Shown piece by piece: positions 1-57,260 of a DNA stretch of 64,000 nucleotides. The notes beneath the pieces are model-generated. The model did not search any database and was not told the DNA's origin. It saw only the letters and a list, made by a program, of their open reading frames with translations. Numbering within the stretch: position 1 is the first letter of the stretch; the number at the start of each line of letters is the position of its first letter. Position numbers and translations under genes: made by a program. The stretch lies in the NCBI GenBank assembly GCA_009746045.1, contig RPFO01001383.1:1-64000 (forward strand), written 5' to 3'. This stretch comes from Mesostigma viride. Taxonomy: Eukaryota; Streptophyta; Mesostigmatophyceae; Mesostigmatales; Mesostigmataceae.

Positions 1-230
1 CCCTCCCTCCCTCCCCTCCCTCCCTCCCTCCCTCCCCTCCCTCCTCCCTCCTCCCTCCCTCCCTCCCTCCCTCCTCCCTCCCTCCCTCCCTCCCTCCCTC
101 CCTCCTCCCTCCCTCCCTCCCTCCCTCCCTCCCTCTCCTCCCTCCCTCCCTCCCTCCCTCCCTCCCTCCCTCCCTCCCTCCCTCCCTCCCTCCCTCCCTC
201 CCTCCCTCCCTCCCTCCCTCCCTCCCTCCC
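1..230. repeat. (CCCT)n microsatellite
   Basis: Nearly pure CCCT/CCCTC repeat with occasional CCT slips, running from the window edge to the start of unique sequence at about 231. It lacks the A residues of algal or plant telomere repeats, so it is read as an internal microsatellite. Confidence 0.95.
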
Positions 231-2093
231 TTTCTGTCTTTTACGGGAGCGGCGGATAATCTTGGTTAAGTGGGGAGGCGGGTGGCACGGAGGATCAGGG
301 AGATGTCAGATCGGCGCGGAGGTGATATATAGGCGCGGAGGTTGCAAGTAGCTGCGAATTAGGGCAATGGGAAGAGTGGAAAAGTTGGGTAGACATGATC
401 TAGAACCGGACTGAGGGCGGGTACCCCTGGGTGGGCGGGTGGACCCGGGCCGGGGCGCGGAGGATCAGGAAAGTGAAGCAATGATGAAGTAGAGAAACAA
501 GTAGGATCAATGCACGGACAACTCGGTTTATCCTTCTTTCCTTTTGTTTTTTATGTGTTAGTTTTTTGTCTTCGCGTTTTGGGTTGTTTTGGGGCTGCTA
601 TTTTTATTATTATTACTATCATTTTTTTTTTTTGAGCATTGACGCTTGTGTCAATGTGGGCCGTCGCTTGCCAGAGATTATATGTCCAGTTTTCTACTTG
701 TGCATTATGCCACGCAGTTAAAGCGCTAAATTTCGTTTGATGCAGAATGCATGGCTTATAACACAATCTTCTTTTCAGTTGGTAATTTGCATTTTCAGTT
801 GCTAGGGCAAGTAGCGGTTGGGATTATCCTCACCCGGCCTCTCTTTAGTTTGTTGAACTTACCTACAACAATGCACTGGTAGTGTTTATGCTAATGGCGC
901 AGTGTTGACATGATATTAGTAGGGTGGAATCTCACTTTTGCGGAACGTGTTCCATCCCAGCGATGGTGGAACGAACTCAGCAATGAAATCGAAGCAATGC
1001 GGAACATCCCATCGAGCCGACTTCAGTGTTCCACCTAGATGAGTTTAGGAAATGCCCGGTGTCCACCGAGGTGAATATCAGTGCCGCACTCTGGCCCCAT
1101 GTGGTGAATTAAAGGTGGACAGTCTTGGTCACTTATTTAATTGTGTCCCACCACCCTGAGGATTAAGGGTACACTGGACCATCGACCAGTTTGGGAAAAT
1201 GGGAAGTCTCACCAAGGTGGGTTTGGTGTTCCTCTGAGGTGAAATCGTTCCACCAGCGTCCTACCAAAGACTCCACTGTAGCTCGTTGGGCAGCATGCAT
1301 GATGAAACTCAGTTTGTAGTGGTAATACTCAGTAGTAGTATTCAGGAAAAATCCCATTAATGATTAATGTGCAAATGGTCTGATTACTATGTGGTTAGCG
1401 GTGTAGTGCGAACATGCACAGGCAAGGTTCCATATTGTAGGTGCTGGTTAGTGCAGAAACGGAGCATTGTTTTTTCATGCAAACAAGCTTCGTATGATTA
1501 GCTATAATATACGAGGTACGGAAACCAAAGTTTGCCTTGATTTACCTAAAAATTTTCTATGCCTGTAAAAAAAAAAAAATGTTCCCCTTCATTTTGCCAA
1601 GGCTGTATGTGCCCTTGCGGCTCGTCATCATTATTTTTAGTACAAAGGGTAAGCTCGGGTGGTTCTGAGACAACACCACGAAATTTTCATATTGATGACG
1701 AGGCGAGCAATTCAGGAGTTAATGCGTGTTTGTATACGTAGGATAAAGGCCGAGAAGCTGAAACGGTATCCGCTGGCCGCTGATTGTATCGATTCAAGGC
1801 TTCTGGAGAGCTCTTCTGGTCTGTTATGTAAGTATTTTCTGACGACCCCTTCATTTTTAATGTGCCGGTGCAATGGCAGCAAGTGCCAATTATGGCTGGG
1901 TCTTTGCATTTTGGCAATCGTCATTAGTTGCCAACTATCATACCCATGTTTGGTACAAGCCGCTTAGACTGCTATAGTTGTTGAAATTTCTATTGACAGT
2001 ACATCGATTATAAAATTTTAATTGCACTCTCTAGTATGAGGTGAGCCAGGGGAAACTCAGGCCAGCTGTGCCTTACATTGCCACTGGGCAAGA
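231..2093. other. Upstream flank of the LRR gene, no gene recognised
   Basis: Contains only short open frames, a T-rich stretch near 600-630 and an A-run near 1,567-1,579. It should hold the promoter and 5' leader of the LRR gene, but no motif can be assigned. An ATG at 1,860 opens a short frame with a hydrophobic stretch (LWLGLCILAIVISC) ending in VQAA, which is an alternative signal-peptide exon for the same gene. Confidence 0.4.
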
Positions 2094-2111
2094 TTGCCAT
2101 GCCGGATTACA

Positions 2112-48216
<46,105 letters not shown>

Positions 48217-48266
48217 GTATCAGTTGGTCCAGTAGGTAAACCCTGTGCATTACCAAGGTATGTTTC

Positions 48267-48271
48267 TGTAA
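48267..48271 (+). terminator. Candidate poly(A) signal TGTAA
   Basis: TGTAA, the usual polyadenylation signal of chlorophyte algae, lies 50 bp after the stop codon. Such a pentamer also occurs by chance, so the support is positional. Confidence 0.45.
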
Positions 48272-48679
48272 CAACCAAGAGTTTTTTAGTTGTTAAATCG
48301 AGTGTTGTGCTAATGTTTGGCGTGCAGTCCCCGTGGGGTAAGCTGATTGATGAGCTGATTGAATACACTCCTCGAGTCACCTGCTTCTTTCCAGCTCTGG
48401 CTAGCTGTATACTCAGTTTTGCTCTGGAGGCCCGACAGCGGTTGGTTTAGAAATCAGCCCCAACCCTATTAAGGCCCTAGCCGTCGGTCTGGCGGGCCCC
48501 CGTCCCGACCTTCGCCTTTAGATGATACCGCAGTACGGTACCCTCCCACTGAAAGCTAAAAGCTGCTCGGCACCTGGCTTCCCGACAGCGAAGATGACTT
48601 GAAAACTCAGATGGGCATGGCGTGGGGACATGTTCACGAGCACCGCCGTTGGTGGATCGAGCACCCCCGCCCTGCCATG

Positions 48680-48830
48680 ATTGTCAAGCGCAACCTGTTC
48701 AAGGTCGTCATTCTGACAGTCCTTACCTACATGGCGGGGAGGCATGGACGCTGACACAGGAGCTGTCACCAAGATGTTACGTAGGGCACTGAACCGCTCC
48801 ATAGAGACTGTCTGCGCATTGTAGCCATGA
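48680..48830 (+). mobile_element. Decayed LINE reverse-transcriptase C-terminal fragment
   Basis: Aligns with 56,833-57,000: shared TTCAAGGTCGTCATTCTGAC, then CTGACACAGGAGCTG and GTCACCAAGATG with a deletion between. It is a short diverged remnant downstream of the host gene. Confidence 0.6.
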
Positions 48831-49559
48831 GGATTTGTATGCTGATAAATGATTTACCTTCTCACACCCTATGCTCACGGACTTATGCTCTTGTGAAGCA
48901 GTCTACGTGTAAATTATTGTAAACTACCGATTGATTTGATTGATTCTCACACCTAGCAGTAAACACTCGCTCCCCTTGCACAATAACACGTACATAATTA
49001 AAGTACTTCTATAATCCCTGGTTGCTACACAGCAAGGAGGGCAGAGACACCCATCCCTCTCGACACTGCCAAGACGGGAGGCCATCATGAATTCACACGT
49101 GCATGACTGCGGCATGTGAGCATAAGGCCTCAAGGAAATGAATGTGGGGTGGATGTATTAATTAAATAATAAACTCGTGCTCCGGTTGGGGAGTCACGGA
49201 GCACCGGAGTGCTTATAATCGCTGTATGTGCACAACAGGAAGAAAGGGCAGAGACCCCCTTTCTCCTTCACGACAGAGGCATGCCACAGCAGCAATCGGA
49301 CACGATAGACGATCCGGCAAGTTCTGTGGGTGCAATAAGACCCATGTGAGCACATCATAACAAGGAGCGTGGGCAAGTAATCTGATCATAGCCCGGACGT
49401 ATACGTAGCATGGCTCGGAACAAGGGCTATAAGCTACTAAGGCTATGGCGGGCTGTGTTCCGTACATTAGCGGTGCACGTGACTAGGTATATGGTGGCAC
49501 GGCTAGGCAAACATTCTGGGCATGGCTGCCATGGCGGCAGTGACTACCAATGATTCATG

Positions 49560-49997
49560 CAAGCTAGGGCTATCTATATTCTAGCCCGCAGGGGGCGTCC
49601 ACATCTTGTGGTTGATCATCAGGTCCCCCCCCCTCCAATGCACCTTGGGCCTCATGGGGATCCTGCTTGCATTGTGGCAGAGGTATTCCGGCCGCAGGTC
49701 GCGTCGCTGCTGCTGCTGAGCGGGGCTAGCTCCGGGTCGTCGTCCAGCGTCCAGGTGCGGTCGTGCAACCTAGCTCTTGCGACGAGAAAGGAACCGCCGC
49801 TTGCCCTCAGGGAAGGGGGAGGTGAGCAGGACTGGTGGGGGAGCCGCCTTGTCCCGTGAGTGGGGAAGGCGGTGGCACCCGCGCAGTATATATACTACCT
49901 CACCTACCAAGCCCATGAGGGTAAGAAGCTGGTCCTTGAGCTCGTCGGCAAGGGTGGTTGACGTCTCACCTGGCTTCTGGGGGAAGCGACGCAGCAT
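49560..49997 (-). CDS. ORF1-like LINE protein, C-terminal fragment
   Basis: Minus strand reads LRRFPQKPGETSTTLADE, LLTLMGLVGEV, CHRLPHSRDKAAPPPVLLT and FLSRRK, followed in broken frame by the QQQQRRDLWPEYL-type end. Fragment of the longer protein at 57,876-59,268. Non-functional. Confidence 0.6.
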
Positions 49998-50885
49998 GCA
50001 CCACTCGGCATTCGCGGCCTGGGGTGGGTTAATGTAGCTATGTCTAGTACCTAGTTACTGCAGGGCCTGCAGGTGCACTATAAGGCCCGGGCGAAGTGCT
50101 ATTAATGAATTAATGAATTTACACATAACAGCGTTACGTGAGCATAAGTCAACGCTCGGCCCGAAATGCTATATGCATGCCAATTAAACTCGGTCACACG
50201 CGGCGCCCCTACCGACTGCATAGTGGGTGGTGGTGGCCTTCACGATTGTCTGCCACCTATCCTTACACCTCATCTGCCTCATAATGAATTAAGTATCACG
50301 TGACGCAGTCACGTGGATGCGATAACAAAGTAGAGGAACCTTCAACCCCTGTACACAATGCATGAGAAGGAGGGAGGGCGCCCTAGTCTAGCTAGCTTCT
50401 CTCACTGCCACCAGTCGAGGTGGACAGGCCACAGAGCGCTCTATCCACTGTGCTCACGGGGTCGGGACGTATCACTGTGGTTGCAATACAACTATATAAT
50501 GATACCAGAGATATCAAGGCTGAAGCATAGCTGATGCTGTACAGGAAAGGTGAGGTGGGCTCAACGGAGGTCTGCTTAGGCATAAGCAAATGGCCACGAT
50601 GAGCCATTAATTAAATTAAATTAAATTGCAACATATCTCCGTTGGGAGTACATGAAGCACATATCCCTGAGAAGGGGCATACATGGCTTTAAATATTATA
50701 CATTCTTGGCTACTTCCTGCAAGGGTAGGGTGAAAACTACACAGTGCTCTGGGTGCACAAAGTGCACCTCAGCTGCACACCACTATGTATTCCAGCACCT
50801 AGGACGCGGACATAGGGGGGAAGATCATCATGGCTATCTATACAATGGCTATGGCATGGCTTCTCAGCAGAGAGTGACTCTCTGC

Positions 50886-50949
50886 ATAGGCAGAGCTTGG
50901 CTAAATTCATCCATGGGTTCGAGTCCCATTATAGGCAGAGCTTGGCTAA
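50886..50949 (+). repeat. 19-bp direct repeats around a tRNA T-arm-like 26-mer
   Basis: ATAGGCAGAGCTTGGCTAA occurs at 50,886-50,904 and 50,931-50,949. Between them the stretch ATGGGTTCGAGTCCCAT forms a perfect tRNA T-arm (5-bp stem, TTCGAGT loop) with a B-box. No acceptor stem or anticodon arm is visible, so it is not a tRNA gene. It may be a captured tRNA 3' fragment or a chance partial tandem duplication. Confidence 0.5.
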
Positions 50950-50964
50950 GCTCTTAAGGCATCA

Positions 50965-51325
50965 TCCATTGGGGGGCTTCTTACCCTCATGGGCTTGGTA
51001 GGTGAGGTAGAACTGCGCGGGTGCCACCGCCTTCCCCACTCACGGGACAAGGCGGCTCCCCCATGCACCAGTCCTGCTCACCTTCCCCTCCCCTGAGGAC
51101 AAGCGGCGGTTCCTTTCTCGTCGCAAGTGGTTGCACGACCACACCTGGACGCTGGACGACGACCCGGAGCCCCGCTCAGCAGCATGCAGCATGGCGACGC
51201 GACCTGTGGCCGGAATACCTCCGCCACAAGCAGGACCCCCAGAAGCCCAAGGTGTACTGGAGGGGCACCTGGGGACCTGATGATCAACCACAAGATGTGG
51301 ACGCCCCCTGCGGGCTAGAATATAG
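50965..51325 (+). CDS. ORF1-like LINE protein fragment, right arm
   Basis: Plus strand counterpart of 49,560-49,997, beginning at CTTCTTACCCTCATGGGC (LLTLMG) and carrying the end of the protein up to GATGATCAACCACAAGATGT. The frame is broken. Confidence 0.55.
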
Positions 51326-51821
51326 ATAGCCCTAGTAGCTTGAATCATTGGTAGTAACTGCCGCCATGGCAGCCATGCCTAGTAGAATATTTGCCTAGTC
51401 CTGCCACCATATACCCAGTCACGTGCACCGCTAACGCACGGTACACAACCAGCCATAGATAGCCTTAGTAGCTTATAGCCCTTGTACAGCCATGCTACGT
51501 CCTGGCTATGGTCAGATTACTTGCCCACGCTCCTTGTTATGATATGCTCACATGAGTCTTATTGACCCACAGAACTTGCCAGATCGTCTATCGTGTCCGA
51601 TTGCAGCTGTGGCATGCCTCTGGCATGAAGGAGAAAGGGGGTCTCTGCCCTTTCTTCCTGTTGTGCACATACAGGGATTAAAAGCACTCCGACCGGTGCT
51701 CCGTGACTCCCCAACGGGAGCACGCGTATAATTAATTACTTAATTAATGGGGGGGGGGCATTATGGGCGCACATGCGCGTAGGCCAAGCGCAGCCTTAAC
51801 GCCATACTCAAGAACTTCGAC

Positions 51822-52265
51822 ATGGAGGAAGGTGAGAATTCCGAGAAGCTTGCACGTGTGTTTGAAAGCAAAATCCTTGATATCGCATGGGCCTTCTTGG
51901 TGAGATTAAAGCTGGTCGCCCACCGCCTTCCCCGCGCGCGGGGTAAGGCAGGGGCGCCCCCGCTTCTTCTCATCTTGAGCCCATCGGACAAGATTTCGTT
52001 TCTCAGACGCCGCAAGTGGCTCGAGAACACACCCTTCACCGTGGACGACGACTTGACCCTGGCACAGCATCAACGGCGACGGGAGCTACTATGGCCGACC
52101 TACCTCCAGCTCCGGCAGACAAGGCGGCCGGGACAGCCGGTGTACTGGAAGGGGGCGGCCATCTACGTCGGCCATGCAAAGCTAGCCCTGGCACGCGACC
52201 CCCGCGACCACCGCGGCCCCAGCGACTCCAGACGCCCAAGCTTAGGGGAAATAATACAGCAGTAG
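51822..52265 (+). CDS. ORF1-like LINE protein, C-terminal part, family C
   Basis: Contains LLILSPSDKISFLRRRKW, then TVDDDLTLAQHQRRRELL, WPTYLQLRQTRRPGQPVYW and AAIYVGH. It resembles the C-terminal domain of the protein at 57,876-59,268 (DDDLTPAQQQQRR) but is a separate family. Its 3' flank ends at about 52,700 with CTCCCAACGGAGTTATG. A minus-strand relative lies at 61,401-61,595. Probably a 5'-truncated copy. Confidence 0.55.
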   Translation: MEEGENSEKLARVFESKILDIAWAFLVRLKLVAHRLPRARGKAGAPPLLLILSPSDKISFLRRRKWLENTPFTVDDDLTLAQHQRRRELLWPTYLQLRQTRRPGQPVYWKGAAIYVGHAKLALARDPRDHRGPSDSRRPSLGEIIQQ

Positions 52266-52659
52266 TAGTGTAGAATAGTTAGACCGTGGCCTTGTACATG
52301 CAAGCCTACTACAGGCACGATACCAGCTGACTCATGAACATTAATTCGTCATGTGCATGTGTGCCCATGACGCGCCACACACCAGATGATGCCTAGCTTA
52401 ATTTATTTAGTTATGCTGTGCCTACGCAGAAGCGAGCTACTCTCTGCTGAGAAGCCTGCATGCGGCTAGCTTTTGTATAGCCATTCGCGCTGATCTTCCA
52501 GGTGCCCCATGACGGGCCCCCCTTAGTAAGGCTGGGCTCTGATAGCTCACGGTGGTGCAGGTGCCCTTGGTGCACCTAGAGTAGGTGGCAGTTTACATTC
52601 CCCCACCTGCAGGAAGTAGCTAGCCAAGAGTGTATTAAAAGCCCTATGCCCCTTCTCAG

Positions 52660-54220
52660 GGCTATGTGCTACTACATATACTCCCAACGGAGTTATGTTC
52701 CTATTAATGCGCGTAGGCGTGTGCCACGTGCCAGGCTAAGCCCGACTAATCTACACTACTGTTATACATTCCCTAGATCGACTGAGGTTGCTGGGGTACG
52801 TGGCAGGGGGCGCCTGCCAGGGCTTGTGGTCGACGTGGATGACCGCCCCCCTCCAGTATACCAGTTTCCCCCCTGCGCTCTGCCAGCTAGAGCTGGAGGT
52901 AGGTCGGCCATAGCTCCTGTCGCCACTGTTGCTGTGCCTGAGGGTCAAGTCGTCGTCCAGCGTGAAGGAAGTCCCCGAGAGCTTCTCGCGGCACTTAAGA
53001 AACGACAGCTTAATTAGTATCCGCCATGTAATCAAAGGTGAGGAGCACGGGGGCCGGGCCAGCCTTATACCCCGCGCGCGGGGAAGCTAGGCGGACAGCC
53101 GACATCCGCAGCTCACCAGTGAGTTGCATGGGGGCAAGAATGTCGCGCTTAAACGTTATGCATGGCAAGAGTCTCCGAGTTCTCACCTGCCGGCTGGTCG
53201 AAGTGCTTGATCGACGATGACATTGTGGCTGTGCTGGGTGAGGTCGGCCCCCTCGCGGAGGTCGAGCGTTTGTTGCTTGAGCTGTGCCGCGATGGTAGAG
53301 GCGGTGGAGGTGGTGTGCATGGTGCTTAAGCAGGTCTGCCCAGGTCTGGGTGGAAGGAGCATCACTGGCCGGGCCAGCAGATGCCGGCTGGGCGGCGATA
53401 TGTCCTTCACCGCATGGGCGGTGAGGCCTGCGGTGTTTTGCAGGCACTCAATGGCGATGGCGTTGTCGTGAGGCGTTTGTCGATGTCGAGGAGCTGGGCT
53501 TTGATGTCGGCGATGGAGGTCACTGGAGGCGGCAGTGGAGGTGGAGGCGAGCTAGGAGGGTGGAGGTGGAGGTGACGGTGGTGGAAAGGCGAGGGAGTTC
53601 AGCAGCCAGCGTGCTGCCCATGGGCCATGGCTGCCACATCTGCAGCAAGGGGAGTCACGTGCTGCTCGAGGGCCTCCTTGTTAAGGATGGAGCGGAGCTT
53701 GCGTGCGGAAATGGAAGGAGCCCAGATCTCGCCATCAGAGCGCGCGTGAGAAGGGAGCAGAGGATGATGTGCTGGAGTCGGGGCCGGGTGTTGCTCCACT
53801 CCGTCACATAGGTGATGGGGCAGTTGGTGCCATCCGCCAGGAGGAGGCGGTTGATGCTGTGGAGATGGATGCACAGGTCGTGAAGCGAGGCGTGTAGTCC
53901 CCATAGAAGATGCAGTGCAGGGCAGTGCTTGGGGACATGTTAGTCCAGTACGTCGTGATCGATCGTCGACTTTGAAAGGTTCGGGCCGAAAGGGCTGTTC
54001 CATGCTGGGCGCAGTGCGGTTGGGCGGCTTCGTTTGAGATCAGGCGATGCCGAGGGCGAGGCCGCAGGAGCCGAGTGCACTACCATGCAACACTTGGGTA
54101 GGGTCACCGCTGCCTGGCAGGCCGGGCGGAGCTACAGCCGGAACTGCAGGCGAATTTTCTTGGCTCATCGCAGCCGCCAGGCTGCGTTGCGTATTCGAGC
54201 GTTTGCTCGACATAATATTG
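52660..54220 (-). mobile_element. LINE-like element with ORF1-like remains
   Basis: Minus-strand frames at 53,599-54,003, 53,010-53,447 and 52,751-53,035 are Pro/Ala/His-rich and end with FTLDDDLTLRHS ... VYWRGAVIHVDHKPW, the family C type of ORF1 end. The frame changes more than once, so it is dead. It faces the plus-strand element at 51,822 tail to tail near 52,700. Confidence 0.5.
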
Positions 54221-54435
54221 CGTTTTAGATTCGGGAAAGTATATCAGCGTGTGCGCATTAAAAAGACGAAGCGATTGTGATATTCACGACCCAATTAGGT
54301 GCCCAAACGTGAGCCATCAGCCATGGCTGGGCTAATGTCATTGCGTTCGAATGCCACTCTAAACCTACTGGGGCTAGATCAGTATACTAAGCTGGGGTAA
54401 CACATGGCAAGACATGCTATATAATAATGTCTAAG

Positions 54436-54825
54436 TTATGTCGATTGCCCTCTTCTACAGCTTCTGTAGACAGCTTCTGTAGACAGCTGGCTAGAATCTA
54501 TTCTTGGGGAGCCCTGGTGCATGGGCGTCCACAGTTTGTTGTTTACATAATAAAGGTCCCCACCCTGCCAGGCGCCAGTACTGATCCTGGGGCTTCTCGG
54601 AGCTGGTTTGTGGCGGACGTAGTCGGGCCACTGGTCGCGGCGTTGCTGCTGCTGGGCTGGCGTCAGGTCGTCGTAATTAAAGTGACCAGGGGGTGCACGC
54701 CAGCTTCTTGCGGCGCGAGAGAGGAACCTGACTCTGGCTGCGATGTCGCTGAAGGGAAGGACCTCTTCTGGCGGGGGCGCCGGCCTTGTTAATTGTCCCG
54801 TGGAATGGGCAGGCGGTAGGCGCAC
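54436..54825 (-). CDS. ORF1-like LINE protein fragment, another family
   Basis: Contains LPFSDIAARVRFLSRAARSW, then YDDLTPAQQQQRRDQWPDYV and GGDLYYVNNKLWTP, matching the end of the protein at 57,876-59,268 but diverged. An upstream minus-strand frame at 55,503-55,880 may be from the same or another element. Confidence 0.5.
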   Translation of the reverse strand: MRLPPAHSTGQLTRPAPPPEEVLPFSDIAARVRFLSRAARSWRAPPGHFNYDDLTPAQQQQRRDQWPDYVRHKPAPRSPRISTGAWQGGDLYYVNNKLWTPMHQGSPRIDSSQLSTEAVYRSCRRGQST

Positions 54826-54968
54826 TGCAGGGTCGTATACCTGGCAGCTCCATGCGAGCTAAGGGCTGGTTCCTCAGCTAGCTTGTTGGCAAGTGAGTCT
54901 GGGGTCTCCCCAGCCGCCGAGCTGCTTGTCGAAGCGCCTGATCAAGGATGACCCGGCAGCGGCGGCAG

Positions 54969-55174
54969 TTAGGTTAGATACTGAGCCGGAACCTTTTTGC
55001 CACCTGCGGCAACAGGTCCGGCCGAAACACTTTTTTGCCTGGAGTAACCACTTGATCCGAGCACCCGCGGCCGAATTAACTTGGGTGCTCGGAAGTGGTT
55101 ACTCCAGGCAAAATAGTGTTCCGGACCTGTTGCCGCAGGTGCCAAAAAGTTTCTGGCTCTATTTTACCTAACTA
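54969..55174. mobile_element. Foldback MITE-like element
   Basis: About 205 bp that is nearly one inverted repeat: TTAGGTTAGATA at the left against TTAGTTAGGTAAAATA read from the right, followed in both arms by CACCTGCGGCAACAGGTCCGG and, further in, TGGAGTAACCACTT and CGAGCACCC. Arms are about 95 bp. No coding capacity. Confidence 0.8.
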
Positions 55175-55289
55175 AAACCTGGCCTCGATCGTGGAGGGGA
55201 GTGAAGGGCCGACAGTGAGCCACGCGCATGTGGCCTGCTGAGCACCAAAGCCCAATCCGCGCAGCGGACCTGAAGCTAGGAGAGGAGTA

Positions 55290-55520
55290 CAGTCATTCAC
55301 GCCTTAAGTTGGGTTCGTGGTTTTTGAGGGGTCAACCCAACTTAAGGCGTGAACCCAACTTAAGGCGTGAATGACTCTACTAACTTCTACTAATTTGAAC
55401 TAAAGATACTTAAACATAGTATTCTGAACTACTTTGAACTTAGAACGCCGGAATTCAATTCGACCCAACTTAAGGCGTGAACCCAACTTAAGCCAACCCA
55501 ACTTAAGGCGTGAATGACTG
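55290..55520. mobile_element. Tc1/mariner-like MITE with TA flanks
   Basis: 231 bp with perfect terminal inverted repeats starting CAGTCATTCACGCCTTAAG and extending to GTTGGGTT, flanked by TA on each side (55,288-55,289 and 55,521-55,522), as expected for Tc1/mariner target sites. The motif CCAACTTAAGGCGTGA recurs inside near 55,337, 55,355, 55,465 and 55,500, and an internal end near 55,377 suggests a nested shorter form. No transposase is present. Confidence 0.8.
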
Positions 55521-56109
55521 TACTGAGCCACTGACGCCCGGGGGCATGGCCGGCTTTCTCCCGTGACTTGGCCGGGGAGCCGGCAGCTCTAGCTCGATCC
55601 ATGGCGCCCTCGCCCTCTGACATGCTTGCAAGTCCCAACTGAGAGTGAGGAATTCGGCATTCAGTGCTTCGGCAACTGGGACCGGACCGTCTCGCTGGGT
55701 TGGCATATTGTAATTCCGGAGGATGAGCCGGCAGGTGCTGCGCTTCAACCGGTTGGTACGTATGTTCGTGTCGCTTGATTGCTTGCTCAGCTGGAGGTGT
55801 TCCTTGATGGTTGTCTCTTCCTTGATGGCCGAGGTCTTCTTGGAGAATGGAGCGTGAGGCCGGGATCGAGGCGGCGTCAATGGTGGGGGAGGCCGGCGGA
55901 GGCCGTGGGGTGGGGAGCTAGAGGCTTTCAGCTCAGCGTCTAGCTGGCTGGGCAGCCGAGGACTGAGCGGCCCGAGTGAGCACAGGATGATGTGCTGAAG
56001 GCTAGGTGGCGGCCGAGTGCGGGGGCATGCAGGAACAACATTGTTGGGGAGACGCAGCTAGGCGCTGCGCTGGGTCAATCAAGTGGAGAAGCTCGCAGAA
56101 CGCAGTCCA

Positions 56110-56425
56110 CCGGCGCTGCACAGTGTCACATCACTAGGCACAGGGGCCTAGGCCTGGCTGGGCGTACCCGGCCCGCACATGCAGACAATAAATAAGGTTG
56201 ACAAGTCATATCGATGATAGGATAGACTAGCTTGCACCAAGCCAGGGCAGCCTGGGCGTGCTGCCCTTATGTGGCAGCTCCCTGGCCACGATCGCGGGAA
56301 GGTCGCCCCCGCTGAACCAAGCTTTGGTGATAGGCTGCATGGGCCTCGATATGTGTTGAGTGTTCTCTATCAATTTACTAATTAATGTGTTGAGTGTTCT
56401 CCTACTATAGCTAGGGTGCATGCCG
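56110..56425 (+). repeat. LINE 3'-end repeat, copy 1
   Basis: Shares GATAGACTAGCT.GCACCAAGC, the GGCAGCTCCCTGGCC region and GTGATAGGCT with copies at 57,030-57,260 and 63,645-63,800, in the same orientation. In the second copy it directly follows an RT C-terminus, so it is a LINE 3' untranslated region. Confidence 0.65.
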
Positions 56426-56832
56426 GGTGGCGGGCTTGATTAATTAATTCATAAATAATAAATTAGTCTCGTGTCCCCGTTGGGGGACCACGGAGCACTG
56501 AATTCCCCAGTTTAAGATATTAGCCCCTTCGTGTATGTGTGTATGCGTTCCCTCCTTTCCTTCTTAGTTTTGGTTGTTTGTGTTGGTCGTGGTGGTGGTG
56601 GTGGGCATGTGTGTGTGTATGTGTGTTTTCCCTATCAACCTTTCTTGTTACCCTCTGTCTACCTCCATGCAGGTCTACGTAGAGATAGCCATGCACGGCC
56701 CCCGCGGCCTTCGCGTCTTTCCTCTCAGACAACTACCCTAGTCCTTCCACGGCGTTGGATCGCCATGCGTCCAGGCATAGTAGTTGTCTCACTTCATAGT
56801 ATACCGGGCTTACACCTAACTATCAGCCAGCG

Positions 56833-57052
56833 TGACCTCTTCAAGGTCGTCATTCTGACGATCCTGACCTACGGCGCCGAGACCTGGACACTGACGCAGG
56901 AGCTGGAGCAACGACTCGACGGCGCCGTCACCAAGATGCTGCGCAAGGCCCTTAAATGCATCCCCTTTGGTTTGCACATTAGTAATGAGGGTTTGTACGC
57001 TGATTTGCCCTATGGTTCCCACATTATTAGGCACAGGCGCCTGGGCCTATAG
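56833..57052 (+). CDS. LINE reverse transcriptase, C-terminal fragment
   Basis: Reads RDLFKVVILTILTYGAETWT, LTQELEQRLDGAVTKMLRKA and ISNEGLYADLP, then RHRRLGL and stop. This is the region downstream of the RT catalytic domain in non-LTR elements (LTYGAETW ... MLR ... NxxLY ... RR). The start is truncated, and the open frame continues upstream only by chance. Confidence 0.8.
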
Positions 57053-57260
57053 CCGGGCACCTGGCCCGCACAGATCAGGTAGATACATCAGATAGACTAG
57101 CTGGCACCAAGCCCGCCCAGCCTAGGCGATATGTTCTCACCTGGCGTGCCCCCGGCCGCGCGCGGCAGGGCCGCCACCCGTGGACTTTTCGTGATAGACT
57201 CGGCATGGACATGTGCTACTGACTAGACGTGACGGGCTCACACCCGGGCAGCCTCCTGGT
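57030..57260 (+). repeat. LINE 3'-end repeat, copy 2
   Basis: Directly follows the RT C-terminal fragment and matches 56,110-56,425 and 63,645-63,800. Confidence 0.65.

Larger units (their letters stand above)
49163..51745. repeat. Large inverted-repeat structure 1
   Basis: Left arm 49,163 to about 50,020 and right arm about 50,965 to 51,745 are inverted copies of the same 3' region (ORF1-like C-terminus, then a 3' flank ending in the GTGCTCC hairpin and a TTAA-rich tail). The tails point outward. The spacer (50,020-50,965) holds other element pieces, including a 3' end of another family at about 50,620 on the minus strand. Same architecture as 57,473-60,256. Confidence 0.8.

Noticed and set aside
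1-230. Possible telomere at the window edge
   Set aside because: The unit is CCCT without the A residues of known telomere repeats and it borders ordinary sequence. It is a microsatellite.
50886-50949. Complete tRNA gene
   Set aside because: Only a T-arm is present. No acceptor stem, D-arm or anticodon arm can be folded from the flanks.
56531-57052. 173-residue protein as a single gene
   Set aside because: Only the last third matches a reverse-transcriptase C-terminus; the upstream part is low-complexity sequence open by chance.
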